Source: JAFDWI01 sp964544305 (GTDB taxonomy: Bacteria; Actinomycetota; Acidimicrobiia; Acidimicrobiales; Iamiaceae). Taken from it: a stretch of 64,000 nucleotides of DNA. This document shows positions 8,039 through 16,344 of this stretch, piece after piece. Position 1 is the stretch's first letter. Every line of letters begins with the position of its first letter. The translations under genes and the position numbers were made by a program. The stretch lies in NCBI GenBank assembly GCA_964544305.1, contig CAZJAZ010000004.1, positions 65,073 to 129,072 on the forward strand. The letters run 5' to 3'. The notes below the pieces were generated by a model, which had not been told where the DNA came from, made no database searches, and saw only the letters and a list, made by a program, of their open reading frames with translations.

Positions 8039-8722
8039 ATGACCGTGATCGACACACAAATGACCTTAAGCGACCTGGTGACCAGCCGTCCCGGCCTCGC
8101 TCGCGAACTTGAAAAGCTTGAGCTTGACTACTGCTGTCACGGCAAACGCAGCCTTGCTGACGCCACCCGTGCCGCTGGACTCGACATGGATACGGTCATG
8201 CAAGCCCTCGAAGGGGCCGATGCCCCGGTGGTCGATCCCGACTGGGTCAACCTTGACCTGGCCTCGCTGGCAACCCACGTGTGCGAGAAACACCACAGTT
8301 ACCTGTGGGAAGAATTGCCGCGTCTGTCAATGCTCACCGAGAAAATTGCCCAAGTCCATGGTGCCCATCATCCAGAGTTGACCGAAGTGGCAACGGTGTT
8401 TGCAGCTTTGCGGGTCGCACTCGAACCGCACATGCGCAGAGAAGAGCTTCGCGTATTCCCGGCGATCAGCCACTTGGAAGAAAAGCCCGATCCTGAAATT
8501 CCCGAACTGCTCGAGCGGCTCGTGGTCGAACATGAAGCGTGCGGCGAGCTCCTTGAAAAACTGCGTTCCCTCACTAATGGCTACACCGTCCCCGCTGACG
8601 GATGCAACGCGTATCGCATGACCATGGAAGGTCTTGCCGAGATCGAACGCGACACGTTCGAACACATTCACAAAGAAAACAACGTGTTGTTTCCTCGAGC
8701 ACTGGCAACCGCCAGCGTCTGA
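8039..8722 (+). CDS. Iron-sulfur cluster repair di-iron protein (RIC, YtfE/ScdA family)
   Basis: This 227-residue protein has the two domains of RIC proteins. The N-terminal ScdA_N segment (residues 1-65) contains the conserved pair in LDYCCHGKRSLADA. The hemerythrin-like domain has His/Glu ligands spread through HVCEKHHSYLWEELP, LEPHMRREELRVFP, VVEHEACGELL and HIHKENNVLFP. Such proteins restore Fe-S clusters damaged by nitric oxide or oxidants, acting in the cytoplasm. A GAGGA precedes the ATG. It is 42 bases upstream of metE and may be co-transcribed; a DosR-like box lies upstream. Confidence 0.93.
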   Translation: MTVIDTQMTLSDLVTSRPGLARELEKLELDYCCHGKRSLADATRAAGLDMDTVMQALEGADAPVVDPDWVNLDLASLATHVCEKHHSYLWEELPRLSMLTEKIAQVHGAHHPELTEVATVFAALRVALEPHMRREELRVFPAISHLEEKPDPEIPELLERLVVEHEACGELLEKLRSLTNGYTVPADGCNAYRMTMEGLAEIERDTFEHIHKENNVLFPRALATASV

Positions 8723-8764
8723 ATTCCATCGCACCAATCGGTGCAAACCAGTCAAGGAGCCGAC

Positions 8765-11074
8765 ATGACTCGAATCGCAAATCTTGGTTTTCCGCGCCAG
8801 GGCGCACAGCGCGAGCTCAAATGGGCGCTGGAGCGCGCCTGGAAAACCAACGACTACGCCGAACTCCTCACCGATGCGCAAAGCCTTCGCCATCGGCACT
8901 GGCAGTTACAGATCGATGCGGGTGTTGACTCGGTTCCCGTGGGAGATTTCTCGCTCTATGACCCCATGCTCGATCTTGCTATCGCACTTGGCGTGGTGCC
9001 AGCCCGCTTCGGTGGTGTCGCGTTTGATCCGACCGATCCTGGCGAGTTGTCCAGGTACTTCGCAATGGCGCGGGGAGGGTTGCTTGATGGTGATGAGGTT
9101 GCGCCACTGGAGATGACCAAATGGTTTGATACGAACTATCACCAGCTTGTCCCCGAACTTGATCCTCAGCAGCACTTTGAAGCGAATCCCGCGTGGTATC
9201 TCGAGCAATTAGTTGATGCCATGAGCATGGGTGTGCCAGCCCGAGTCACCCTTATCGGACCCGTGACCTTTCTGGCCCGTTCCAAACGAGTCGATGGGGG
9301 AGATCCACTTGAACTGGCCGATTCGATGCAAGACGCGTACCACGAGCTTGTGCGGGCGATGTTTGAGGCAGGTGCACGTGAGTTCGCATTCAGTGAGCCA
9401 ATCCTTGTGACTGACCTGACCGGGCCAGCACGTGATGCCTCTGGCCGTCTCTACCAAACCATCACCGAGGGCTTCGCTGACGCAATGCTCACGATTGAAG
9501 CCCCCTACGGGGCACTCGGTGAGAATGCGTCGTTGGCCTTTGATCTTCCGGTGAACGTCGTGCATGTCGACTTGGTGCGTGGCGCTGAACAACTCAGCGC
9601 GGTACTTGCCGCTCGCTCCCAACACATGGGATTGTCACTCGGGGTCGTTGATGGTCGGAACATTTGGACAAGCGATCTCGACGCCGTCGTTGCGACCGTC
9701 CAACACGCTATTGATGCAATTGGGGCTGACAATGTGACGATCGCGCCGTCATGCACCCTGGCACATCTTCCTTTTGACTCCGCCAGTGAAACCGACCTTG
9801 ACGATGAGCTTCGATCGTGGCTGGCGTTCGCCGTGCAACGGTTGGACGAACTTCGCGTTGTGGCCCGCGTCGTTGACGGCGACGAAGCAACAGTTGCAAA
9901 CGAATTGCGTGCGAACCGCATGGCAAACCAGACGCGGCGCTCGTCGCAACGTGTGCACAATCGTGCGGTCACTGATCGACTCGCCCACGTGACAGCTGCG
10001 AGCGCGCAACGACCGTCGCCGTATCCGCAACGGGCGCGCATCCAACATCGCGAACTTGGACTGCCCGTCTTGCCCACGACCACGATTGGGTCGTTTCCCC
10101 AAACGGCTCAGATCCGTTCCCTTCGCAAAGCGTGGCGCAGCGCTTCAATTGACACCGAAACCTATGAGTCAGGGTTGCGAGAAGCAATTGATGAAACGAT
10201 CGAGTTCCAAGAAGAAATCGGACTTGACGTTTTGGTGCACGGCGAGTTTGAGCGAACCGACATGGTCGAGTACTTCGGTGAACAACTGAGCGGTTTCGCC
10301 ACAACGCGCAACGGCTGGGTGCAGTCCTATGGGTCTCGCGGGGTGAAGCCCCCGATCATCTTTGGCGATGTGGCACGCTCGCACCCGATGACCCTGGACT
10401 GGACGTTGTATGCGGCCAAACAGACCGCGAAGCCAATGAAAGCCATGTTGACCGGGCCGGTGACAATCCTTGCGTGGTCGTTCGTGCGTGACGATCAGCC
10501 CGAGGCTAAAACTGCCCAGCAAGTCGCGTTCGCGTTGCGAGACGAAGTTGATGATCTCGTGGGTGCTGGCATTCGTGTCATCCAGATTGACGAGCCTGCT
10601 TTGCGTGAAGGCCTGCCGCTTCGTGCCGATGATCGAGCCGTCTACCTGCAGTGGGCGACCGAAGCCTTTCGGCTGGCTGCTGGTTCAGCGCCTGACGGAG
10701 TCCAGATTCACACCCACATGTGTTACGCCGATTTCTCCGACATTATCGATGCGATTGTCGACATGGATGCGGACGTGATCTCGATGGAAGCATCTCGATC
10801 TGACATGGAGCTCCTCCATGACTTTGCGGCCACCAACTACCCCAATGAGATCGGGCCCGGAATCTGGGATATTCATTCGACGCGGGTGCCAAGTGGCGAC
10901 GAACTTGATGCGCTGCTCGATCAAGCTGTGGCGCGCTTTGGTGTTGAACGGCTTTGGGTGAATCCGGACTGTGGCCTCAAGACCCGGGGATGGCCAGAAA
11001 CGAAAGCATCGTTGAAAAATCTCGTGGACGCCGCTCATCGAGCGCGTCTGCGCTGTGCCGACGTCAACGGATAA
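8765..11074 (+). CDS. metE: Cobalamin-independent methionine synthase
   Basis: This 769-residue enzyme has the full length of MetE. It transfers a methyl group from 5-methyltetrahydropteroyl-triglutamate to homocysteine, the last step of methionine synthesis, in the cytoplasm. The C-terminal barrel begins near LPTTTIGSFPQT. Zinc ligands are visible as His and Cys in IHTHMCYADF near residue 648, Glu in the following strand, and Cys in NPDCGLKTRGW near 735; GIWDIHSTRVPS is also typical. An AAGGAG precedes the ATG at 8765 (an in-frame GTG at 8741 lacks this). It overlaps the convergent ABC permease by 11 bases. The 42-base leader is too short for a known methionine riboswitch. Confidence 0.97.
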   Translation: MTRIANLGFPRQGAQRELKWALERAWKTNDYAELLTDAQSLRHRHWQLQIDAGVDSVPVGDFSLYDPMLDLAIALGVVPARFGGVAFDPTDPGELSRYFAMARGGLLDGDEVAPLEMTKWFDTNYHQLVPELDPQQHFEANPAWYLEQLVDAMSMGVPARVTLIGPVTFLARSKRVDGGDPLELADSMQDAYHELVRAMFEAGAREFAFSEPILVTDLTGPARDASGRLYQTITEGFADAMLTIEAPYGALGENASLAFDLPVNVVHVDLVRGAEQLSAVLAARSQHMGLSLGVVDGRNIWTSDLDAVVATVQHAIDAIGADNVTIAPSCTLAHLPFDSASETDLDDELRSWLAFAVQRLDELRVVARVVDGDEATVANELRANRMANQTRRSSQRVHNRAVTDRLAHVTAASAQRPSPYPQRARIQHRELGLPVLPTTTIGSFPQTAQIRSLRKAWRSASIDTETYESGLREAIDETIEFQEEIGLDVLVHGEFERTDMVEYFGEQLSGFATTRNGWVQSYGSRGVKPPIIFGDVARSHPMTLDWTLYAAKQTAKPMKAMLTGPVTILAWSFVRDDQPEAKTAQQVAFALRDEVDDLVGAGIRVIQIDEPALREGLPLRADDRAVYLQWATEAFRLAAGSAPDGVQIHTHMCYADFSDIIDAIVDMDADVISMEASRSDMELLHDFAATNYPNEIGPGIWDIHSTRVPSGDELDALLDQAVARFGVERLWVNPDCGLKTRGWPETKASLKNLVDAAHRARLRCADVNG

Positions 11075-11891
11075 GCCGTTCGGCGACAGCACCGGCGTTT
11101 CGCCAGGCCAAGAGTCTGGCGGTCAGGGGCCGCAGAATGAGCGTTTCGATAACGATCACAATGATGACGAGGACGATTGCCCAGGCAAACAGATCGGCGG
11201 TGTTGAGGTTGGTTTGTGCCAAGGCAACTTGCGCACCGACCCCGTCGGTGGCAGAGAGCAATTCGGCCATGACCGCGACGCGTAAGCCTTGACCCGCGGT
11301 GACCGACGTTGCAGCCAGTACCGGTGAGGCGATGCCAGGTGCGACGACGTGACGGAATGTCTTCCAACGCGAGAGCTCGAATGAGCGAGCCATTTCGAGG
11401 AGGTCAGCGTCAACAGCCCGGACTGCTTCGGTAACGGACACCACAATGAGCGGCAACGCGACCAGCGTGACGACCATGTGCGTGACCGAACCGCCCGGGC
11501 CGAGCCACACAATTCCAAGCGCAACGAGTACGACAGGTGGCAGCGCCATGAGCATGGACAAACTGCTTTGCATAAACGCACCAAATTGTCTGAATCGCCC
11601 AGCGAGGCCACCCCAAATCAACCCGATGCCAAAGGCAATGCACAAGCCAAAAGCGGCTCGCCCGATCGTGCGCGCAAGTTCTGAAACGATCTGATCGTCG
11701 CTCACCAACTGGGTGAACGCATGCCATGTTTGGCTTGGCGAGGGCAGGGTGAGTTCGGGCTGATTTTGGGCGAGGGCGGCCCAGACGACGACCAGTACCA
11801 CGGCACCCGCGAGCAGGCTGGGGAGCTCTCGACGCCTGGGTGTGCGGGCGGTTAACGGGGCGACGAGCTGGCGGGTTTGCAGTGTGTTCAT
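11064..11891 (-). CDS. ABC transporter permease, NitT/TauT (SsuC/TauC-like)
   Basis: This 275-residue protein has about six membrane helices. The permease EAA loop is visible as DADLLEMARSFELSRWKTFR, followed by VVAPGIASPVL. This length and loop are typical of the sulfonate/nitrate/thiamine-precursor importer class. It is the third gene of the leftward operon ATPase, binding protein, permease, 15 bases after the binding protein. Position beside metE makes a sulfur compound an attractive guess, but nothing in the sequence fixes the substrate. Confidence 0.88.
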   Translation of the reverse strand: MNTLQTRQLVAPLTARTPRRRELPSLLAGAVVLVVVWAALAQNQPELTLPSPSQTWHAFTQLVSDDQIVSELARTIGRAAFGLCIAFGIGLIWGGLAGRFRQFGAFMQSSLSMLMALPPVVLVALGIVWLGPGGSVTHMVVTLVALPLIVVSVTEAVRAVDADLLEMARSFELSRWKTFRHVVAPGIASPVLAATSVTAGQGLRVAVMAELLSATDGVGAQVALAQTNLNTADLFAWAIVLVIIVIVIETLILRPLTARLLAWRNAGAVAERLIR

Positions 11892-11906
11892 GGTGCTGCC
11901 TGGTCG

Positions 11907-12938
11907 TTAGCGGGGATCGGCAAGATAGAAGTCAGCGGGTGGCAATTTGCCTCCGATGATGTCCTTGTTTCCTTTGGAAAGTTCGCGAAAGAAGGTTTCG
12001 AGCTCGTGGCGGGCCTCGGCGGCGGGGACCACGTCGAGATTGAGACGGGGTATCACATCGGCGATAATCGGGGCGGGCAGTTTGAACTCGTCGGCGAGGT
12101 CGGCAACGGTGTCTTTGTCGGCTGCATTGACGGTGGCAACGGCCGCGTCGAGCTCGTCAAGAATGGCACCAAGCACGTCACCTCGTTGCGCGATGCGGTC
12201 GGGAACAACGATGCCTGCTTGGGGAATGCGTGGTGATCCTCCCGTTTGTGCCGCCCATTCATCTTGCAAGTTCAAGGTGCGTTGGAGCTCATGTCCGTTC
12301 TGCTTTGCTTTGTTCATCGCAACGGTTGCCACGTGTTCGGGCAGGACAGCCCACGTTCCTTTCCCCGCAACGAGCCGCATAACAGCTTCCATGGGTTTCG
12401 CGTACGTTTCGATCGTAAAGTCTTTGCCTGGTTCGAGCCCGTTCGCACGGGCGAGATGTTGAAAGACCAGGTCAGGCATGTCGTTGGGGAACGGAACCAT
12501 GACGGTTTGGCCGCGAAGTGCGTCCCAATTCTTCGGCGCTCCATCTGGCCCAATCACATACAGCAGGCCCCAAACGGTGACGGCTGCTAGCTTGACGTCG
12601 ACGCCTTTGTTGGCCAGGTTCGCTCCGACATAAGTCGGAACAGCGGTCACGTCGGACTTGCCGCCAACGAGCAGGCCGCGCAAAATGTCTGGGGTCGACC
12701 AAGTGGAGTCTTCGATGTCGCTCGCAACTCGAGCGAGTGGACCGGAGTCATCGTCGATCATGGCAAATGGGGCCGCGAACGCAAGCGTCTCGGGATGGTA
12801 GACGCGGAGCTGGTCAAGCTTGGCGGGAGCTTTGGTCGCGACGGTTGTCGCCGTTTGGGCGGAGTCATTGGACGATGCACAGCTCGCAGTTGCGAACACG
12901 AGAGCGGCGGCAACGACGATGCGGGTACGTTTCATCAT
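11907..12938 (-). CDS. ABC transporter substrate-binding lipoprotein (NitT/TauT type)
   Basis: This 343-residue lipoprotein has the signal MMKRTRIVVAAALVFATASC, giving a lipidated Cys at residue 20. The mature part reads as a periplasmic-binding-protein fold of the NMT1/SsuA class, with segments such as ILRGLLVGGKSDVTAVPTY and NWDALRGQTVMVPF. It should deliver a small organic solute to the permease. The ATG at 12938 has AAGGAACC upstream and overlaps the ATPase stop by four bases (ATGA). The far C-terminal third is rich in acidic helices. Substrate unknown. Confidence 0.85.
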   Translation of the reverse strand: MMKRTRIVVAAALVFATASCASSNDSAQTATTVATKAPAKLDQLRVYHPETLAFAAPFAMIDDDSGPLARVASDIEDSTWSTPDILRGLLVGGKSDVTAVPTYVGANLANKGVDVKLAAVTVWGLLYVIGPDGAPKNWDALRGQTVMVPFPNDMPDLVFQHLARANGLEPGKDFTIETYAKPMEAVMRLVAGKGTWAVLPEHVATVAMNKAKQNGHELQRTLNLQDEWAAQTGGSPRIPQAGIVVPDRIAQRGDVLGAILDELDAAVATVNAADKDTVADLADEFKLPAPIIADVIPRLNLDVVPAAEARHELETFFRELSKGNKDIIGGKLPPADFYLADPR

Positions 12939-13672
12939 GAGGGGTTCCTTTTCGAGGGAGTACAGCGAAAGGTTGCGCCGATTTGGGTGGGGGGTGTTGC
13001 GAGCGTTCGTTCGGCGAGATTCCATGAGCCGTCGGGCGGCCCGGACATGCACATGGCTTTTGTCGCCACCGCACTGGCCTCATCAACGTTGTGCGTTACC
13101 CACAGCACCGGCCGGCCAAGCGAAGCGAGTTCTCCGGTGAGCAACGCCCGCAGCCGTATGGCTGTTTCGGCATCAAGGCTGGCAAATGGTTCATCGACAA
13201 GCACGGTGGCGGCGTCGCATGCGAGTGCACGAGCAATCGCGACCCGTTGACGCATTCCCCCGGACAGCGCGACGGGGTACACATGAAGGGCATCGCCGAG
13301 GCCGACGCGTTCGAGCCAGTAGCGAGCACGGTCATGGTTGTGGTCGTCAAGGACGAGTTCAACATTGGCAAGCGTTGTTCGCCACGGCAACAGACGGGGG
13401 TCTTGGAACACTGTTGCAACTCGACCCGGTGGTCGTGTCACCTGTCCACTCGTCGGTGCGACAAGGCCCGCGACGGTACGAAGCAACGTGGTTTTTCCCG
13501 CCCCTGAAGGGCCCATGATCGCCAGGATTTCTCCTGGTTCCACGGTAAGTGAACAATCGGTGAGCAACGTCAGGCCTCGTCGTTCAAGTACGAGGTTCAT
13601 CATGGTGACGCCGTGTGCGGACTGCTCGGCACAGGGCGCCGGTGGTAGAGCCTCGGCGATTGCGAGCGACAT
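12935..13672 (-). CDS. ABC transporter ATP-binding protein (NitT/TauT type)
   Basis: This 245-residue ATPase shows Walker A GPSGAGKTT near residue 54, Q-loop VFQDPRLLPW, signature LSGGMRQRVAIARAL, Walker B TVLVDEPFASLD and the switch His in LWVTHNVDEA. The PRLLPW after the Q-loop is common in the SsuB/TauB branch. The ATG at 13672 has GAGGAG upstream; an internal ATG pair near 13600-13603 is an alternative start. It is the first gene of the transporter operon, divergent from the CYP125-like gene. Confidence 0.93.
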   Translation of the reverse strand: MSLAIAEALPPAPCAEQSAHGVTMMNLVLERRGLTLLTDCSLTVEPGEILAIMGPSGAGKTTLLRTVAGLVAPTSGQVTRPPGRVATVFQDPRLLPWRTTLANVELVLDDHNHDRARYWLERVGLGDALHVYPVALSGGMRQRVAIARALACDAATVLVDEPFASLDAETAIRLRALLTGELASLGRPVLWVTHNVDEASAVATKAMCMSGPPDGSWNLAERTLATPPTQIGATFRCTPSKRNPS

Positions 13673-13699
13673 GGACTCACTCCTCATGCTGTCGGTGAG

Positions 13700-13735
13700 C
13701 TGACTAACTATTATTAAGTCAACCTAATAATCACT
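13700..13735. promoter_or_regulatory. AT-rich inverted repeat, divergent promoter region
   Basis: ATTATT at 13710-13715 and AATAAT at 13726-13731 form an inverted repeat around a central AGTCAACC in an otherwise GC-rich region. TAATAAT reads as a -10-like element on either strand. It lies between the ABC operon and the P450 gene and probably contains the ABC operon promoter. Function inferred. Confidence 0.4.
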
Positions 13736-13810
13736 CATGGGAGAAATCAACACATGTGACGGCTGACCGTTCTCGTCCCCTGTCGACCCCTGTGCGTGCC
13801 TGATGTCACC

Positions 13811-13824
13811 TAGAACCTGTTTCA
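13811..13824. promoter_or_regulatory. KstR-type operator motif upstream of the CYP125-like gene
   Basis: TAGAACCTGTTTCA matches every fixed position of the mycobacterial KstR core TnnAACnnGTTnnA. It lies 75 bases before the start of a P450 closely resembling CYP125, a member of the KstR cholesterol regulon in mycobacteria. The pairing of site and gene is what makes the match credible. No KstR homologue was recognised in this window. Confidence 0.55.
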
Positions 13825-13898
13825 CTTTGGTGCTAGACATGAGCCGTCGCACCTGTTGTGACACAGCTGAAAAACCCGTAAAACAAGGACTACAAACG

Positions 13899-15125
13899 AT
13901 GCCAGTTCCGATTCCCGCCGGGTACGACATGACCAACCCGGACATCCTCGCCGATGGAATTCCTTTTGAGGAGTATGCGTGGATGCGATCGACCGCACCG
14001 GTGTTTTGGAATGCGCAAACCGAAGAAGAATCAAGCTTCGCTGATGGTGGGCTGTGGATCTGCTCGCGTCACGCCGACGTCAAGACCGTTTCAATTGCTA
14101 AAGAAACCTGGTCAAGCGAAGAGAACACGGCTATCCCTCGCTTTGATGGCAAGACGGTGGGCTACCAAGAGCGTGAAGTTCAAAAGAACATGATGTTGAA
14201 CATGGACGGCCCGAAACACACTCGGGTGCGAGGTGTCGTATCCCGTGGCTTGTTCAGCCCCAAAGCCGTCGCCAAACTTGATGGATTGCTGCGTGAGTGG
14301 GCAGAAAAGATCGTGCTCACGGCCAAGGCAAAAGGCTCGGGCGACTTCGTTGATGACATTGCCTGCGAGCTACCCCTCCAAGCAATCGCAGAACTCGTTG
14401 GTTTCCCCCAAGAAGACCGCCGACGCATCTTTGACTGGTCAAACGAAATGATGGCGTACGACGATCCAGACTTCAACATTGACCCAGCCCAGGCCGCCGC
14501 GGAAATTCTCGGTTACGCGATGAACATGGGAGAAGACCGCCGAGCCAACCCACGCAACGACATCGTGAGCCGGTTGGTTGCCGCCGAAGGCGAAGAAGTA
14601 CTCAACTCCGAAGAGTTCGCCTTCTTTATTTTGATCTTGGCGGTGGCAGGTAACGAGACCACGCGTAACGCGATCAGCCATGGCATGCAAGCGTTCTTCG
14701 ACAACCCAGAACTCTGGGAAGCGTACAAAGCCGAACGTCCAGATACCATGCCTGACGAGGTCGTGCGCTATGGCACACCCGTGCAACTCTTCCAGCGCAC
14801 CGCCCTCGTTGATACCGAACTTGGTGGCCAAGCCATTGCCAAGGGCCAGCGCATTGGGTTGTTGTACGGGTCAGCCAACTATGACACCGACGTGTTTGAC
14901 GACCCGATGCGATTCGACATCTACCGTGACCCCAACCCGCACGTCGGATTTGGCGGAGGCGGCGTACATTTCTGTCCCGGGTCGCACCTCGCAAAATTAG
15001 AAATCCGGTTGCTCTTTGATGCGATCGCAGATCACATTCCGAACATCGCGTCGGCTGGTCCGCAGAAGCGTCTTCGTTCCGGATGGCTCAACGGCATCAA
15101 AGCGATGCCCGTGACCTATAGCTGA
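13899..15125 (+). CDS. Cytochrome P450, CYP125-like (steroid C26/27-hydroxylase type)
   Basis: This 408-residue P450 resembles mycobacterial CYP125 along its length as I remember it: an N-terminal MTNPDILADGIPFEE, VQKNMMLNMDGPKHTRVR, the I-helix LAVAGNETTRNAISHG, TPVQLFQRTALVDTELGG, heme loop GFGGGGVHFCPGSHLA and the ending RLRSGWLNGIKAMPV. CYP125 oxidises the terminal side-chain carbon of cholesterol or cholestenone to start side-chain degradation. The ATG at 13899 has AAGGAC upstream; a longer frame to 13803 would include the operator and is rejected. It is monocistronic and convergent with the repeat protein. Substrate assignment rests on family resemblance. Confidence 0.88.
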   Translation: MPVPIPAGYDMTNPDILADGIPFEEYAWMRSTAPVFWNAQTEEESSFADGGLWICSRHADVKTVSIAKETWSSEENTAIPRFDGKTVGYQEREVQKNMMLNMDGPKHTRVRGVVSRGLFSPKAVAKLDGLLREWAEKIVLTAKAKGSGDFVDDIACELPLQAIAELVGFPQEDRRRIFDWSNEMMAYDDPDFNIDPAQAAAEILGYAMNMGEDRRANPRNDIVSRLVAAEGEEVLNSEEFAFFILILAVAGNETTRNAISHGMQAFFDNPELWEAYKAERPDTMPDEVVRYGTPVQLFQRTALVDTELGGQAIAKGQRIGLLYGSANYDTDVFDDPMRFDIYRDPNPHVGFGGGGVHFCPGSHLAKLEIRLLFDAIADHIPNIASAGPQKRLRSGWLNGIKAMPVTYS

Positions 15126-15135
15126 AAGATTTGAG

Positions 15136-15609
15136 TTACTGAGGTTCGATCAATTTACCACGGCGGTAGTGGCATGCCTCGCGAACCTTCATGTTCCGGT
15201 CGTAGCGAACCGTCGCCGGGGTTTCATCATCTGGATCATCAAGAAGACCGCCGCGGTAGTGGGCGACAAAAAATCGCCGCCCACCTTCGTCGTAATCTTG
15301 GAGCGCAGGTGTGCCATCAGGCGGGTCGTTGAGCACTCCGGAATGGAAATGCTGTTCGGTTCGTAGCGCCCCGGTCCCGATGTTGTAGTGGACGACGGCT
15401 GGGGTCCCATTGGCGGGGTCATGGAGTTGACCGAACCGGTAATGCTCAATGATCCCAACGGTACCGTCGCGGTGATACATGGTGATTGCGGGCGTCTCAT
15501 CGTCGGGATCATGTGGCACGCCATCAAGGAAATACGACACCGAAGAAAGCTCGCCGTTGTCCTCCCGATACGTCACAACTTTCTCGGCGCCGGTGGCATC
15601 TTCGCTCAT
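15136..15609 (-). CDS. Repeat protein with about 4.5 MORN/YwqK-like repeats
   Basis: I do not recognise a specific family. The 157-residue protein from the ATG at 15609 is almost entirely made of 29-32-residue repeats: Tyr, charged turn, strand, HY or HF, then G-x-L-x-DP-x-D-x-TPA. Boundary motifs DPDDETPA, DPANGTPA, DPPDGTPA and DPDDETPA mark four units, with a partial fifth ending GKLIEPQ. The spacing resembles MORN-variant repeats of YwqK-type antitoxins and the HR-DGPA repeats of giant viruses and amoebae. No signal peptide. The frame continues upstream to 15669 but looks less protein-like. Its upstream region is cut by the first gap. Confidence 0.7.
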   Translation of the reverse strand: MSEDATGAEKVVTYREDNGELSSVSYFLDGVPHDPDDETPAITMYHRDGTVGIIEHYRFGQLHDPANGTPAVVHYNIGTGALRTEQHFHSGVLNDPPDGTPALQDYDEGGRRFFVAHYRGGLLDDPDDETPATVRYDRNMKVREACHYRRGKLIEPQ

Positions 15610-15716
15610 GCGGGCTCCAATCTCCACACGCCGTCGGGCGTGGTCCTTAGGTTGCAGTTTAGATAGCAAGGCGGCAAAAGAAATACTGACGTTGAATCAA
15701 ACATCAGGTTCCTAGT

Positions 15717-15816
15717 NNNNNNNNNNNNNNNNNNNNNNNNNNNNNNNNNNNNNNNNNNNNNNNNNNNNNNNNNNNNNNNNNNNNNNNNNNNNNNNNNNNN
15801 NNNNNNNNNNNNNNNN
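15717..15816. other. Assembly gap (100 N)
   Basis: A run of exactly 100 N between two divergent genes, so the true length is unknown. Both edges carry CTAG. The promoters of the repeat protein and of the truncated hemoglobin may lie in it. Confidence 0.99.
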
Positions 15817-15879
15817 CTAGTTATGGCGATGGTCGAACCGCTCCCTAGCCTGAAACAAGTACGAATCAACGGGATACAG

Positions 15880-16326
15880 ATGATGAATGACACACCTGAC
15901 TTGAACACAACCGACGAGATCGGTTTGATGGTGCGAAGCTTTTACACCAAAGTTGGCGTAGACGACTTGCTTGGTCCGCTCTTCAACGATGTCGCAAAAG
16001 TCGACTGGCCAGACCATTTTGTGAAGCTCAACGCGTTTTGGTCGCGTGCGCTCATTGGTGAACCTGGCTACGCCGGGAACCCATTTCGGGCGCACGTCGA
16101 AATTCATTCCCAAGCGGCATTTACCGAAGCACACTTTCTCCGCTGGCTTCAACTCTTTCATGAAACGATTGACGCAGGATGGTCGGGCCCGTACGCCGAA
16201 GGCGCAAAAGAAATGGCCCGGCGTGTGGCAGCAGTCCACGCAAACCAGTTGATTGGTGAACCGGTCTACTTTGAGCCTGAAAATCGCAGCGTTCCCCTTG
16301 GAGCCGCGCCCCGCAGCGCAACATAA
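15880..16326 (+). CDS. Truncated hemoglobin (group III-like)
   Basis: This 148-residue globin has the shortened 2-over-2 pattern: a helix with SFYTKVGVDDLLGPLFND, PDHFVKLNAFWSRALIG, and the proximal-His region AHVEIHSQAAFTEAHFLRWLQLF, ending with EMARRVAAVHANQL. The conserved Trp after the HFLR segment and the PLF motif fit group III more than group II. Such globins bind oxygen, nitric oxide or peroxide. The paired ATG codons at 15880/15883 give the normal length; an upstream ATG at 15823 borders the gap. It converges on the GH20 gene. Confidence 0.87.
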   Translation: MMNDTPDLNTTDEIGLMVRSFYTKVGVDDLLGPLFNDVAKVDWPDHFVKLNAFWSRALIGEPGYAGNPFRAHVEIHSQAAFTEAHFLRWLQLFHETIDAGWSGPYAEGAKEMARRVAAVHANQLIGEPVYFEPENRSVPLGAAPRSAT

Positions 16327-16344
16327 CGTTTGTGTGCCGCTCGT

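Noticed and set aside
8723..8764. Methionine-related riboswitch before metE
   Set aside because: Only 42 bases are available and no conserved aptamer elements are visible.
15606..15908. Reading frame across the first gap
   Set aside because: Created by translating N as an unknown residue; both ends belong to other features.
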